Shown: one piece after another, positions 43,649 to 55,705 of the stretch | How positions within the stretch are numbered: position 1 is the stretch's first letter | Layout of the letters: every line of letters begins with the position of its first letter | From: Hymenochaete sp. R1 | Lineage: Eukaryota > Basidiomycota > Agaricomycetes > Hymenochaetales > Hymenochaetaceae | Direction: 5' to 3' | Length of the DNA stretch: 64,000 bases | NCBI GenBank assembly: GCA_019400425.1 | Contig: JAFREE010000010.1 | Span: 62,001 to 126,000, forward strand | Notes under the pieces: model-generated | Seen by the model: only the letters and a program-made list of their open reading frames with translations | Database searches by the model: none | What the model was told of the DNA's origin: nothing | Made by a program: the position numbers and the translations under genes

Positions 43649-46600
43649 TCACCCGCCAATAGCAGCCACAACAAGGTTGCACGCCTCCGGCTTTTCCGCT
43701 CGCACTCCGAGCTCCAGCGTTACTCCCGCATTCGATGAGAAAGTCATCCGACAACGAACCAACACCTTTCCCCCACCTCCAATCACCATCCCTGAAAGCT
43801 GTAGCGTGTGTACCGAAGTTGAAGTGGGATTATCTGTACCACCCAAAGCTTCCATATTGAGAATCTCAATGATCGAATCACATGCAGCTAATGAAATGAA
43901 TGGTTAGTTCATAAGACCAGGCCGCAAAAATGATGCCATGATTTAGTTTCTTACCCTTGATGCTCTCCATCGCTGACAACGCAAACGTTTCTGTCGCAGT
44001 TGCTCCACCGCGCAGTCGATCCCATTCGGATGCGAACGAGGCATAGCTAGGGATTATATAGTCGCCCCCGGTTGCGAGTTCAACCTCCTCAACTTGATAT
44101 TCGTCTTCGTACCCTTCGGCTTCGGGTTCACCACTCAAAGGATCAACTTCCTTGCTTACGAATTTGAGTACACATTGGAAGGATGCAGTTGCGTAATCTT
44201 CTGGATTGTCGCGCGTGAAGGAAACATAGACAATCCCGGGAGAGGTTGACTGCGTTAGTGAAGGGATCGGGATAATAAAATCCTCCGTGAGGCCAGACTC
44301 GGCCTGTGGTTGCATGATCATAGACACCTGTTCCAATACGGTGTCTGGCAACGTATTGGAAACGTTGAACTATTGCCAGAAGTTAGAACGTCCACGAGTT
44401 CATGGAAAAAGCACACGAACCTGGAAGACGACATGCTCTTTGAAAATATGCTTGACGCACGAGACCTGATATTCCGTCTCGCTTTCCGTGAGTTGTGCAG
44501 GTTTTGCACTACTGTGAAGGATAGGCCCATATTCCGCAAGCTCCGGGACTTCCGCTAGTTGAGCAGCGTATGCTGATTGAGTTTCCGCATCCGTACGTGG
44601 AGGAGGTGACGCTGCCTTAGGTTTTGAAGATGATGGGGCAGCAAGTGTATCGAGGGTGCTAGGGCCTAATAAAAAAATCTGTCAACTTACGCTCAAACAA
44701 ACTTTTAGAAGGGTAGAAACGCGCTACTTACGAGCTGTTTCTTTCGCAGCCTGCTCACGACTAATGCGAGGTATGGCATCAAAGCTGAATGGTTGAGTTG
44801 AAGCTGACGGATCCTTCACGTATGTTACAAGGCTTGACTCAAGAGCAGATAACGAAAAGACAGAATCTATGACATAGTTCAGCGTTACAGTCAGTCGTAC
44901 TGGACAAAATCTTACCATTTTTCACATACGTGTCGGCCAATGGTTCATCATCTATGACCCTAAGGTACAGCGCAGCACGATCTCGGACTTCATCATCGAC
45001 GTCTTCCAAGCACCTGTGACGCGTAACTTTAGCAAAGAATGACAAACACATACCAGGCGCAGACCGACCTGTTCAGGAGGACTTTGATGCTCCTCTGCAT
45101 CGATGGTTCCTTTCCATTAACTCCGAACTTTGCCAAGCTCGAGACAGCAGCCGCTCGCACAATTGCGTTCTCAAGCACGACGCGATTATAAATATAGCGA
45201 ATGAATTTTGCGGGATTCGGCGTCTTAGGCCCTTCGATACCAAGTAAGTGAAGGATACGAACGGAGAGCTTGGTAAATTCGCAGTCTTCAATGAACTCGC
45301 AAAGGTGAATCAGCGCTTTTTCTTTGCTTTCGGAGATGAACTTGATCATGTCGAAGATCGCTTCGACGACCGCACGCTTGAAGTCGTAGCCACCTTCATC
45401 GCGAAGAACACCAGATAAGAACGACAACATTGCTTCCTGTTTGGCGGGGAATTTCAGGCATAAGGATCGAATGGCGTCCACCACGATGACTTTGAACTCG
45501 TCGCTGATTTCCGACATGAAACCTGAGATCTGTTTCATGAGACGGTCGACAGATGCTTCGGTACCAGTCTAGTAAAATCATTAGACCTCGACTTAAGTAA
45601 ATTGAAAGTTGACATACCTTCAGGAGCGTCGTGATAGAATACGTGGCAATGCTACGGTTAGGGTCCGAGATGAGATGTTCCATCTCCACATTACACGTAG
45701 CAACACTCCCGGGGTGCGTCACAGCCAGAGCCGCAAGCGTACGAATCGCGGCAAATTTTAGAGTTGTCTTGGGAGAGCTCAGACAGAGTTGTAAGACTGA
45801 AGGAATTCATGATCAGCACGACTCTGTTGAGCAAGGCGCAATTCAAGCTCACCAGAAATAGGTCGGACTAATTGCTGAGCGGTGACATTCTTCATCTCGC
45901 AAATTGCCCTGGCAGCCTCGATGTTGACCATATCACTCTTATGCCGAAGCCAGCCCTCGAGAAGTTCGAACATTTGCTTTTGAACACTGATGCAAACACT
46001 CTGGTAAGTCTTTTTTTTTTTCATAATTACTACGTCTGAAACACGTACTTTGGATCCTCATCAATAACTTTCGCTGCATACCGAATTAGCATGCACAACG
46101 CCATCGCATTCTTCAACGTCGTCCCGGCGCCAGACTTGCCCCCACCAAGCTGTTGGATCATCTTCGTCACCGCCATCCTATCCTGCTGGCGAATAAGGTA
46201 CAACAACCCCAACGCATGGTACTGCGTGATGAAGCTTGTCGACGGGATAGGCTGGTGGCCCGTCTGCTGTTGGTTCGACGAAGAGAAGGAGAGGTACGAT
46301 CCACCGCTCATGCCTGCGTTGAAAAGACTTGACGAGGTCTTTGCAATAACGGCTTCTTGCGCTTCGTTCGCCCATCGTTTGACTACGTCTTTCGCGGAGG
46401 GGAAGAGGTGATAAGAAGATACCAATGCTGCAGAAGAGATCGAGGGGTTCCGGTCGACTATGGCTGCCTTGAAGAAACGCTCGACGCCCTGCGCCATGGA
46501 AGGCTAAACATTGACTATTCAGCACAAAACATACAAATCCATTTACTCGAGTACGAGGAGACACGCACGTCAATAATTCGGCACAGTGCACGAATAGCAT

Positions 46601-47016
46601 TCGGACGGTAGATAACCTCATTATTGGCCTGCATATCCTTCATGATACTGCTGGTGACCATGATCACATCCTCGGCCGTCTTCGCCAGCTCTTTGATTGC
46701 GAGATATACGGCTTGCCGAAGGGCACTCTGTTATTTACACTCAGTTAATGCATTATATTATCAAAAAAAATGGGGAAGCTACACGTACATCCTTATGCTG
46801 GAATAACTTTGTTACTCCGAAGAAGAGGCCCGTTGCCTCCTGCGTCCCAAAGGTTTCCCCCACATACAGCAGGTAAACAATCTGTGCGAGAAGCGCTCTA
46901 CACTTGCGCGGACTTATGGGTGATTCATTGAAAACTCGCGCCTCTTGAATCACAGTCGTTTTGTTATGGTAGTACTGGTTGAGACCACTTTCATCATCCT
47001 TCTTGATTGAAGTCAT
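43649..47016 (-). CDS. SEC21: Coatomer subunit gamma, 928 aa
   Basis: Eleven exons on the minus strand: 47016-46789, 46727-46569, 46503-46049, 45986-45853, 45796-45618, 45568-45069, 45013-44916, 44866-44732, 44665-44421, 44369-43955 and 43887-43649; 929 codons in total. The N-terminal two-thirds is an adaptin/HEAT-type solenoid: [111 protein letters not shown] Ser/Pro-rich linker (about 560-640) leads to the appendage domain ([37 protein letters not shown]). The protein ends [12 protein letters not shown]. Gamma-COP is a core subunit of the COPI coat for Golgi-to-ER traffic and binds Arf1. Length and domain order are normal. Upstream is the CK1 gene on the same strand, with 1.1 kb between. 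Confidence 0.95.
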
Positions 47017-48097
47017 TGCTTGAAGGAATTGAGAGGAAATACGTGGGCAACAAGTGGCAAGCGTGTGCCCTTATGATGGCGTTACAGTTGATATGTGCAC
47101 ACGCGACGTGTCGATCGATCTAATGTTTGTCGCCAAGTTCCGTTGCTCATAATTTTACAATGCACAGATCAAACATAGGACTTGGACCATTTCATCTACG
47201 CTTGAGATTCATGAGTATCTACAAATATTACATGGCGGATACGAAATGCATGAAGCATAATGAAAACACAAGGTTTCGCGGCGTAGGAATGGTAATGATC
47301 ATGGACAAGCTCGACTTTACCTGTGTTCGCGGACCCTATTTCCACGAACACAGCGCCCTCTCCCACCACCAAATCTTCAACCGAAAACTGACTTCGAAGT
47401 CAATCCGGTGTTGAAGCGGGGAAGGGAGGACAAACAAACTCTGCTAAAGGAGAGGAGAAGGGTGTCAAGGGAAAGGAAGAAACAAGGACAAGGAAGGACG
47501 TCATTTCGTGATATTGTATCATGGGAGTATGGAGGGGAAAAGTGTATGGAAGAACGGTGGTCTGTCACAGAACACATCGATCAACAAGGAAGGACAGTTA
47601 AAAAGCCAAAAGAAAAAGAAAAGAAAATTTGGGCGCAACAATGGGGAGCGGCATTAAACGACAAGGATGAGGCAGCCACCCACATTTCTACAAACGAGGG
47701 TGGCTTGAAAGAAAAAAGCGTCCGTTGGAAAGTGATGACTCGATACACCTCGAATGCAGAATCGGCTCGAGACTAGAGGCGTCAGGATAGCGTGTATGTT
47801 TGCTGATCCGATGAAAAGGGCCTGAAGACGCATTGCACCGAGGTTGGAATAATCGAGGCCCGACGGGAAAATTGAAGTTCCCGCTGCAAGACCAACTTTC
47901 CAATTACACGGCACGACGCATTCCTACCCTAATGCAAACAACATGACGACCCCTCTGACTTGACTCTGGCGTACGATGATATACCAAGGGCGGCCGATAA
48001 GCGTTTTACCGAGAGAACCACAACTGACATCCACCACAGCTCTCGGCCTTATCGACACGCCCAGAAGAAACAACTACACAAAACCCTGAAGCATCAT
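47017..48097. other. 1.1 kb intergenic region (SEC21 promoter, CK1 3' UTR)
   Basis: Short frames on both strands (for example 47914-47654 minus) lack any family resemblance. No RNA gene or strong repeat seen. Confidence 0.45.
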
Positions 48098-49321
48098 CTA
48101 CCAGATTTCATCTCTACCGCGTCGTTGGGCACTCGCCGCCGCTTGCTGCTGCCTGGTTTGAGAGCGAAGCCTGAAAAGAAATCAGTAAAGGGCCACAAAG
48201 TTGCAGGTTCTGGTTTGCAAACTCACATGCGGTCGCTGGCCCTTGGTTCTGCTTCCTCCTCCTGGACAACCTTCCTGCGGCTCGCGGCTGTCTTCGCAGC
48301 AGCACTATCCTCTTGCGTGTTCCTCTGAACACTCCAGTCAAAGACATAGTCATACTGGTAGCCTTCGCGTACGAAAAGGTCACGGAAAAGCTTTCTCAAA
48401 TATGAGTAATCTGGCTTGTCATCGAAGCGGAGGGCACGACAGTAATTGAGGAAAATCCCGAATTCGTTAGGGAAACCTCGGCACAAAAGGTCGGTAGGCG
48501 TTGTCATCTTCTTTTCCATGATGCGATCGTACTTTTGCTTCTTAGTAGCCGCCTTCAGACCTTGCCAGGGCAAGGCGCCACGGAGGAAGTACATGAGAAC
48601 GTAGGCTAACGACTCCAAATCGTCACGGCGGGCTTGCTCCACACCCAAATGTGTATTGATAGAAGTGTAACGAGCCGTGCCTGTCAAGTTCTTGTTCTCC
48701 CTGTACGGAATATGCAGATGCGTCTTTGGATCCCGAAACTTCTTTGCAAGACCGAAGTCGATGACATTGACTTGGTTGCCGCGTTTGCCAATACCCATCA
48801 AGAAGTTGTCAGGCTTGATGTCCCGATGGATGAAGTTCCTAGAATGGATATATTCCACACGAGAAATCTGAAATTTTAGAATTACCGGTTATTTTATTTC
48901 TTGCAAGATTTTCTTTCATTAAACTCACAAGCTGATCGGCAAGAAGCAACACGGTCTTCAAGCTAAACTTGCGGTTGCAAAAGTTGAAGAGATCCTCCAA
49001 ACTGGGACCGAGAAGATCCAAAACCATCGCGTTGTAGTCACATTCTGTGCCAAACCACCTGACAAATGGCACACCCACGCCACCTGCCAACGTCTTGTAG
49101 ACCTTCGACTCGTACTCGAGCTGAGGGTGCTTGGCTTTGACCGACTCAAGCTTGATAGCTACTTCTTCACCAGAGATAATGTTGATTCCGAGGTAAATAT
49201 CGCCTGAACAGAACCCGACGTCAGCCCTTTTCAACGACAGAAAACGAAAAAGGGGTATACCGAAGGAGCCTGAACCAATCTTCTTCCCGAGACGGTACTT
49301 TCCACCAACCCTAAGATCCAT
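48098..49321 (-). CDS. HRR25: Casein kinase 1 (delta/epsilon, Hrr25-like), 349 aa
   Basis: Four minus-strand exons: 49321-49261, 49203-48929, 48867-48227 and 48170-48098; exactly 350 codons. All kinase landmarks are present: [20 protein letters not shown] (Gly loop), [20 protein letters not shown] (catalytic Lys), [15 protein letters not shown] (catalytic Asp), [14 protein letters not shown] (DFG) and [20 protein letters not shown], the CK1-specific replacement of APE. The kinase domain ends at about residue 300 ([14 protein letters not shown]). The remaining 50 residues form a basic, Ala/Arg/Gln-rich tail ([20 protein letters not shown]...RGRDEIW), much shorter than the tail of yeast Hrr25. 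Hrr25/CK1-delta acts in DNA repair, ribosome maturation, vesicle traffic, autophagy and meiosis. The short tail means localisation signals may differ. Confidence 0.95.
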
Positions 49322-50471
49322 GGTGATTTACTGATAGAAGAATGATTATTGACGGTGAAGTTTCTAAAAAAAGTGGTATGTTAGTTATTGAGGATAGAGG
49401 AATTGGGGGCGAGTGGCTAGGATGGGAGACGTGGGCTGATGGGGCAGTGTTGAGGTGCGGCAAGAGACAAGTGCGTATTGTCGTCTTTCCCGCGTCGACG
49501 TTCTTTTATATATCCCACAGTGTAATGACCACAGGCGACGAGGGGAGATAAGAAGAGTAATACGACGGCCAATGCTAACTACGGCCACGAGTTGCCCCAC
49601 CGCTGAGGCCGCTTTGTATTCGCCTCCCGTCGGCGGGATCAACGCGTGGCGACCTCAAGGCTAACCCTGCGCCCAAGGCCAACACACCAACAGATGAAGC
49701 AGAGGGTAAGGACGAAAGAAATACTCACAAGAATGAAGATGTTGAAAGAGAAGAGAGAGCTGTATGTGAGAGAGGAAGAGAGAAGGAGGGGACAGCAGCA
49801 CAGGAAGGAAGGAAGACGAGGGTTTGAGAACAAGGGGTGGACAGACGGGGGTGTCACAAGTGTGACACATTTTGTACCTCGTCCTCGTCTCGTCTCTCGC
49901 CGGCTGCCTCCCTCCCTGTCCGTGTCCGTCGTCTGCTTCTTTAGCCACGCTCCCTTCTGGTCGTCATCTCTCTAGTCACGTTCACCTCTCATCAACAGCC
50001 TCCAGTCATTCGGTCCACGTCAATGATGTACAACATATGCAATTCAAGCAGCTTGCCTTCATGAACGTTCAAATACTATCTTTTAACGTGACGGCCTTTC
50101 TTTTAACCGTATAACGCCCTATCCGTTCTGGCTTCTCGATGTATTCTCATCTGGAAAAACGGACCGGGCAACTTTCATTTCCCACCGCACATTTCGATTC
50201 AATTGATCAACTTCCGAGAAACCCCACTTGGTCGTTATTTTATTAGACATCCGTCGTCAATTCCGATAGCGGTAACTCACCCAAAGCTTCCCGCTGGTCA
50301 GTTTCCGTCCAGCGAGCTCTGTTTTCAAAGCGCGATCCGAAATTTCCAACTATTGCTATCGTACACATACGGCAGATGGGCCTATGCTCCGATGTTTCGT
50401 ATTTTACATGAATTGTGAATTGTGTTACAGTCAGTCCTTTTCTTTCATTCAACAGACAATTCAAGGTCGCA
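49322..50471. other. 1.15 kb intergenic region (CK1 promoter side)
   Basis: Contains the CK1 promoter and the 3' end of the small Cys/His gene. A G/A-rich stretch runs from about 49700 to 49830 (CT-rich toward CK1). No gene, RNA or TATA box that I can support. Confidence 0.45.
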
Positions 50472-50900
50472 TCAAGGATCAACTTTATCAACCCATTTCT
50501 TCCTCTTTTCAAGCCATTTCTGCCTGTCTTCAAGCTCCTTTGCCTCCGCTGCAATAATCGCGACCCAGTTAAAGCAAGCCTTACAGTCGTTCTTTTTATG
50601 CGTCTGGCATGCATATTGCTCCCCGCTTCGTTGATACGCTCCGAGGGTATAGGCGTCTAGCGGTTGACGTTCCTTAGAGACGGTCATGGATAACAAATAC
50701 GATAGCGATATTGAAGACTTGTAGCTCACCTCAATGTCGTATGAGACAGCCTCCTCTGCTATTTCTTGTATGGTAGGATTGTCTTCGATCTGTACGTTGT
50801 TGCACATGCGGTGGTCGCAGGTGCATTTCGGGCAATATTCCCAACCGTGCTCCTCGCAAAACATAAAACCATTGACTACAAAGTTATCCCCCATGCCCAT
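50472..50900 (-). CDS. Small protein with a duplicated C-x2-H-x4-C-x2-C motif, 123 aa
   Basis: Two minus-strand exons, 50900-50730 and 50672-50472, flank a 57-nt intron (GTGAGC...TCTAAG). The intron has no stop in frame; if retained the product is 142 aa. I do not recognise the family. The first exon holds CEEHGWEYCPKC (Cys15, His18, Cys23, Cys26) followed by CDHRMC; the second holds CQTHKKNDCKAC (Cys79, His82, Cys87, Cys90). Both share exactly the spacing C-x2-H-x4-C-x2-C, one per exon, so the protein looks like two related zinc-binding units. The C-terminal 35 residues (AEAKELEDRQKWLEKRKKW) form a charged helix. There is no signal peptide. It may bind zinc and a partner protein through the helix. 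It is divergent from the chitin synthase gene, with 494 bp between starts. Confidence 0.75.
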   Translation of the reverse strand: MGMGDNFVVNGFMFCEEHGWEYCPKCTCDHRMCNNVQIEDNPTIQEIAEEAVSYDIEVSYKSSISLSYLLSMTVSKERQPLDAYTLGAYQRSGEQYACQTHKKNDCKACFNWVAIIAAEAKELEDRQKWLEKRKKWVDKVDP

Positions 50901-51394
50901 CTTGAATGGATCAGAGAGATATCAATGGAAAGATGTATGTACAGTACTGTTCACTGACTTTGCGATGGAAGTATTATCGATAAGGAGAAGATGTTGAAGC
51001 CAAGATTGAAACAGAAATGAGCGGGGAAAGATCGACGTTCTAAGATTTTCGGCAATCTCACGCGACGGGATCTTTCTGCCACATCCAAAGTCCCAAGCTC
51101 AGCTCAAGTCAACTGCGCTGGAATTCTCGTCTCCCATGCTTTGATCCTCCGGTCTTGATTGATTTATACCCTTCCCTCCCATCTTTCATCTCGTCGTCTC
51201 TCTTCTTGTCCTCCTTTCCTTCCACATATACCTCGAGAACACACCGACAGTTCCTGCTCAATTCTGCTTCTCTCGTTACCAACAACGGTCCTTAGGCCCC
51301 TGACTACAGTCTATCTTTTCTCGACTATACCCGCTTACACGGCACGTTTGCCGTCTATCAACCCCGTCTAGCGATAACAGCTACAGCTTGCCCA
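50901..51394. promoter_or_regulatory. Divergent promoter region, small Cys/His gene / chitin synthase
   Basis: 494 bp. Toward the chitin synthase the last 230 bp are pyrimidine-rich (51165-51390), following TTTATACCC at about 51163. No other element recognised. Confidence 0.45.
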
Positions 51395-54300
51395 ATGGCA
51401 TACCAACATAACAACGACAGCTACTATACCTCTCACCACCAACACTCAGAATATACCCCTCAGAGCCAAGGAGCTCACGCGTACACCACCGACGACATGT
51501 ACTCGAACGCAGGCCCTGGAGGCTACAATCAGTCTCACGGCGGATATGGGAACGAGTACGACTCGTCGTCAAACTGGGACAGCAAGTCGACAAAATCCTT
51601 CAACACCTATCACAGCGACTATGCCTCGTCTCAAGCACATCTGAACCCCCAGTACGAGATGTCCCAAGTCGCTCCGCCCTTGCCTTCAGTTCCATACTCC
51701 CAGCAGGCGTATCCTCCGGCCAATCATTTGAGGCCGCCTCCCTTGAGGGAGCAGAGCACAGGAGGATGGTCTACCGCTCGCGACAAGTTGATGAAGCGGC
51801 GGTCCGTTCGCCAAGTCGAATTAATCCAGGGCAACCTCGTTCTCGACGTACCCGTCCCGTCCCACATTGTTCCTAAGGCCGCAGGCGGCAGTGAGGAAAT
51901 GTCACAGATGAGGTACACGGCTGCAACATGCGACCCAGAGTACGTGTTTAAATTTTCGCCTTTTTCGTGTTGGGAAAGCCGACGAATGTTTTCAGCGATT
52001 TCATGCGCCAGAAGTACTCACTCCGTCCATACCTCTACGGGTAAGATTGATCAACAGTTCGTGACTACCGAGTATTGATGGCATCGCTCCCCAGCCGCCA
52101 GACCGAACTGTTCATCGTTATGACCATGTATAACGAGGATGAGATTTTGTTCCTCAAGACCATGAACGCGTGAGTGTTTTTTAAAACAATGCTATAGTCT
52201 CCGAAGCCGCGCCTGAGCTTTTACTGCTTCAGTGTGATCAAAAACATTGCACACTTATGCGGCCGCTCGAAGTCCAAGACTTGGGGCCATAACGGATGGC
52301 AGAAGGTAGTTGTTTGCGTCGTTTCGGACGGAAGAAACAAAGTCAATAAGAGGACACTCCATGTCCTAGCGTTGGTACGCTCCAGCCTCTTTATTGATAA
52401 TCTGGGATGTCTAAACTATTTTTAGATGGGCTGCTACCAAGAAGGAATTGCTAAGGACTCTGTTGGCGGTAAAGATGTCACTGCCCACATCTTCGAGTAT
52501 GTTATTTTTATTTCAAGGACTAAGATTAAAACTCACATAAATGCACCCAGATATACCTCCAGCGTAGTGGTATCAGAGAGTGGCGAGGTCTCTCAAGGCG
52601 CTTGTCCGGTTCAAATCGTCTTCTGTTTGAAGGAGCAAAACAAAAAGAAACTTAATAGTCACCGCTGGTTCTTCAACGCTTTTGGTCCATTGATACAACC
52701 CAACGGTTCGTATTTGAAAAGTTTCTTGTCTTCTAGGTAACGAACTTTGTTGTAGTCTGTGTCTTGCTTGACGTTGGTACTAAGCCTACTGGCACGTCAA
52801 TCTATGAGCTTTGGAAGTGTAAGTGATAATCAATTTTGTTTTTGCGAGAAGCCATAGACTCATTATCAACAAGGCTTCGATAAGAACAAGAATGTCGGAG
52901 GGGCTTGTGGAGAGTGAGTAGCCTATTTTTAACTTCAATCAAAAACGAACACTCATCTGTAACGATAAGAATATGCGTGGACACGGGCAGAGGATGTTCT
53001 CTTTTGCTCACTAGTCCTCTTGCTGCATCGCAGAACTTCGAGTACAAAATGTACGATGACTTTAAGTATGAGCCTGTAACCATTCCTAATTCGCATATTC
53101 ATCGCCAGGTCCAACATCCTTGACAAGCCCTTGGAATCCGTCTTTGGTTATATCTCGGTCCTACCGGGTGCCTTCTCGGCGTATCGCTACAAGGCGTTGC
53201 AGAATGATCATAAAGGAAGGGGTCCGCTTGCCAGTTACTTCAAGGGCGAAGCCATGCACGGCGGTGGAGCAAACGGAGCGGGCTTGTTCGGTGTGTATAT
53301 TTATATGCTTTGATTGATCATTTCGTAGCTGATATGAATATGGTCTTTTTTAAGAGCGTAACATGTATCTTGCCGAGGACCGTATCCTCTGCTTCGAGAT
53401 TGTGACAAAGCGGAGGGAATCCTGGGTGTGAGTACATGATGCCCCTCTTGTGAAGGACGGCTCATTTAATGAAGTCATTAGTCTTCGATACGTAAAGAGC
53501 GCACAAGCAGCAACCGACGTTCCAACAACAGTCGCCGAGTTTATTTCCCAGCGTCGTCGTTGGCTGAACGGTTCGCTCTTCGCCGCTATTCACGCCACTG
53601 TATTCTTCTTCCGCGTTTGGACTTCTGGTCACAACATCCTCCGCAAACTCTGGCTTCAGATCGAGTTCATATACAATGCCATTCAGTTGGTGTTCACATG
53701 GACGTCATTGGCTAACTTTTACTTGGCTTTCTTTTTCGTAAGTCTAACATAAGTGGTGTGATGCTTCTGTCTCTTTTAATGACCCACAACAATATTCTTA
53801 GTTGGTTTCGTCGGCGACATCGGATTCGAAAACTGATGCTTTCAACTTCTTGAGCGTGGGTGCCGGCAAAAAGGTCTTTGAAATTGTTCTAAAGGTAAAG
53901 AAAGTGTGCTATCTTAGCCGTTTCGAAATGTAACACCCTCGGTTAGCTCTACATTGCACTGCTTTTCGTCATGACAGTCTGTTCCTTGGGAAATCGTCCC
54001 CAGGGTTCAAAATGGACGTAAGTCGTTTCGTATGCACATGTAATGATGCGTTTTTTGACGTCTTTGAAGATATGTCACTGCGATTTTCCTCTTTGGCGTC
54101 TGCAATGTCATTACTCTTTGGTGTGCAGGCTTTACCGTTTATTTGGCGGTACCTCATTCGGTTGACGGCTGGAAAAACATCACAAAGTGTGTTCGCTCGT
54201 TCTTGTGTAAAGGGAAAAGTGAACATCTGAGTCTATTTCTTCCATGGTCAGTCTCATCCAGACGAACGAAACAATTCGTGATATTGTTATTTCCTTGGTT

Positions 54301-55282
54301 GCTACCTACGGTATGTCCGCTCTTCGATGAACCGGAATGTCACCAGAATTCTGATTTTGTTATAGGTCTTTACTTCATCAGCTCCTTCATGTATTTCGAA
54401 CCTTGGCACATGTTTACTTGTTTCCTTCAGGTACGATTTGACCTCTTCTCTTGCATTGATAATTTCTGACATGCATTTTGTAGTACATGTTCCTCCTTCC
54501 CAGCTGTATGTTTCTCGTGCTGTTGTTTACTGTATATACTGGATTATTGACATTACTATGTAGATGTCAACATTCTCATGATGTATTCCATGTGCAACTT
54601 GCATGATGTCACATGGTGAGCATTCAAAAAAACGAAGGAAAGTTGTACCTTGCTAAGTTCTTTTGTAGGGGTACCAAAGGCGACAACGGCTCTGCTAAGG
54701 ATCTCGGTGGTGCAAAGAAGGTCAAGGGCGCAGATGGAAAGGAAGTCATGGAAGTTGAGCTACCTACTGCGAGAGAAGACGTAGACAGCCTCTGGTCAGC
54801 GAGTCAGAGTGCTCTTCGTCAAAAGCCGCCTGCGATGAAGGAACACCGCGGTGAGTGTATATACGGGAAAGCTCGTTGGGCTGAAGCTGACTATGAGGGA
54901 CTCAGATGCCGCCACGAAGCAGGCGGATCATGACAGAAACTCGAGAACAAATGTCGTCTTGGCGTGGATTGGAACAAACATGTGAGTTCTTAGCATGGTA
55001 TAAACATCATTAGTGGTATCTCATCTTCAAACTCAGGGCTATGATCATCTTCTTCACGTCCTCGGCGTTCAATGACTGGGTACAGACCAACTTCGATGTC
55101 GGTACGAACACAGCGTTCAATCCGTACTTGACCTTCCTCTTCTGGGCTCTGTGAGTGCCAACATTATACATTGAATTCCCAATTCAATATACTCATACGT
55201 GTTCTTTGACAGCGCCGGCATAAGCGCCGTTCGCTTCTTCGGCTCCTTCACCTATCTCTTCTTGAGGCTATTTGGGCACTAA
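51395..55282 (+). CDS. Chitin synthase, about 880 aa (class III-like)
   Basis: About 23 exons between ATG 51395 and TAA 55282. The first is 51395-51939; the last is 55213-55282. The N-terminal 150 residues are Tyr/Ser/His/Gln-rich. The catalytic part then has [100 protein letters not shown] and [17 protein letters not shown], the QRRRW motif of processive chitin synthases. At least six hydrophobic segments follow. The [13 protein letters not shown] context resembles class III enzymes; the class needs a tree. The enzyme polymerises UDP-GlcNAc into chitin at the plasma membrane. Very short exons occur (54484-54505, 22 nt). My exon sum is one base off a multiple of three, so one boundary needs correction. 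Confidence 0.93.
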
Positions 55283-55705
55283 GACACAGGCTGTTGGGTG
55301 TTCAATATCGCTTCTGTCCGCTCGTTTTGATTTACCCAGTGCCAAGTGTTGTTACTTCGCATAGGCCTTGTATGATTCGCGATACTTGTATATTCACTTT
55401 TCGAGTCCTTCCTTTGGCGTACTATTTTCTACAAATGCTATTTGTACACATGCATATCTATACAGCTACTAGTGTTACTCGCTGTTTGAGCTTTACTCGG
55501 CGTTGCGAAGTCTTCCGTATAGCACGTGCTATTGCGTGGACGTAAGCTGAAAGTGGCGGTCTCTGAGAAGAAGCAGCATTTTCGTCAAAACCGTGATGAG
55601 CCTTATCCGCTAAAGTCATCGATAATCCTCGATATTTCTCTCTCCGACCTTTAAAAGGAACCGTGAGGGCTGTTGAAGCTGACGAGTGAGAGCGAACGCT
55701 GAACG
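55283..55705. other. Chitin synthase 3' end and NTE1 promoter
   Basis: 423 bp, no coding potential. GTTTGAATG and similar T-rich words but no clear TATA box. Confidence 0.45.

Noticed and set aside
47654..47914. An 86-codon minus-strand ORF after CK1
   Set aside because: No splice partner or family; probably CK1 3' UTR.
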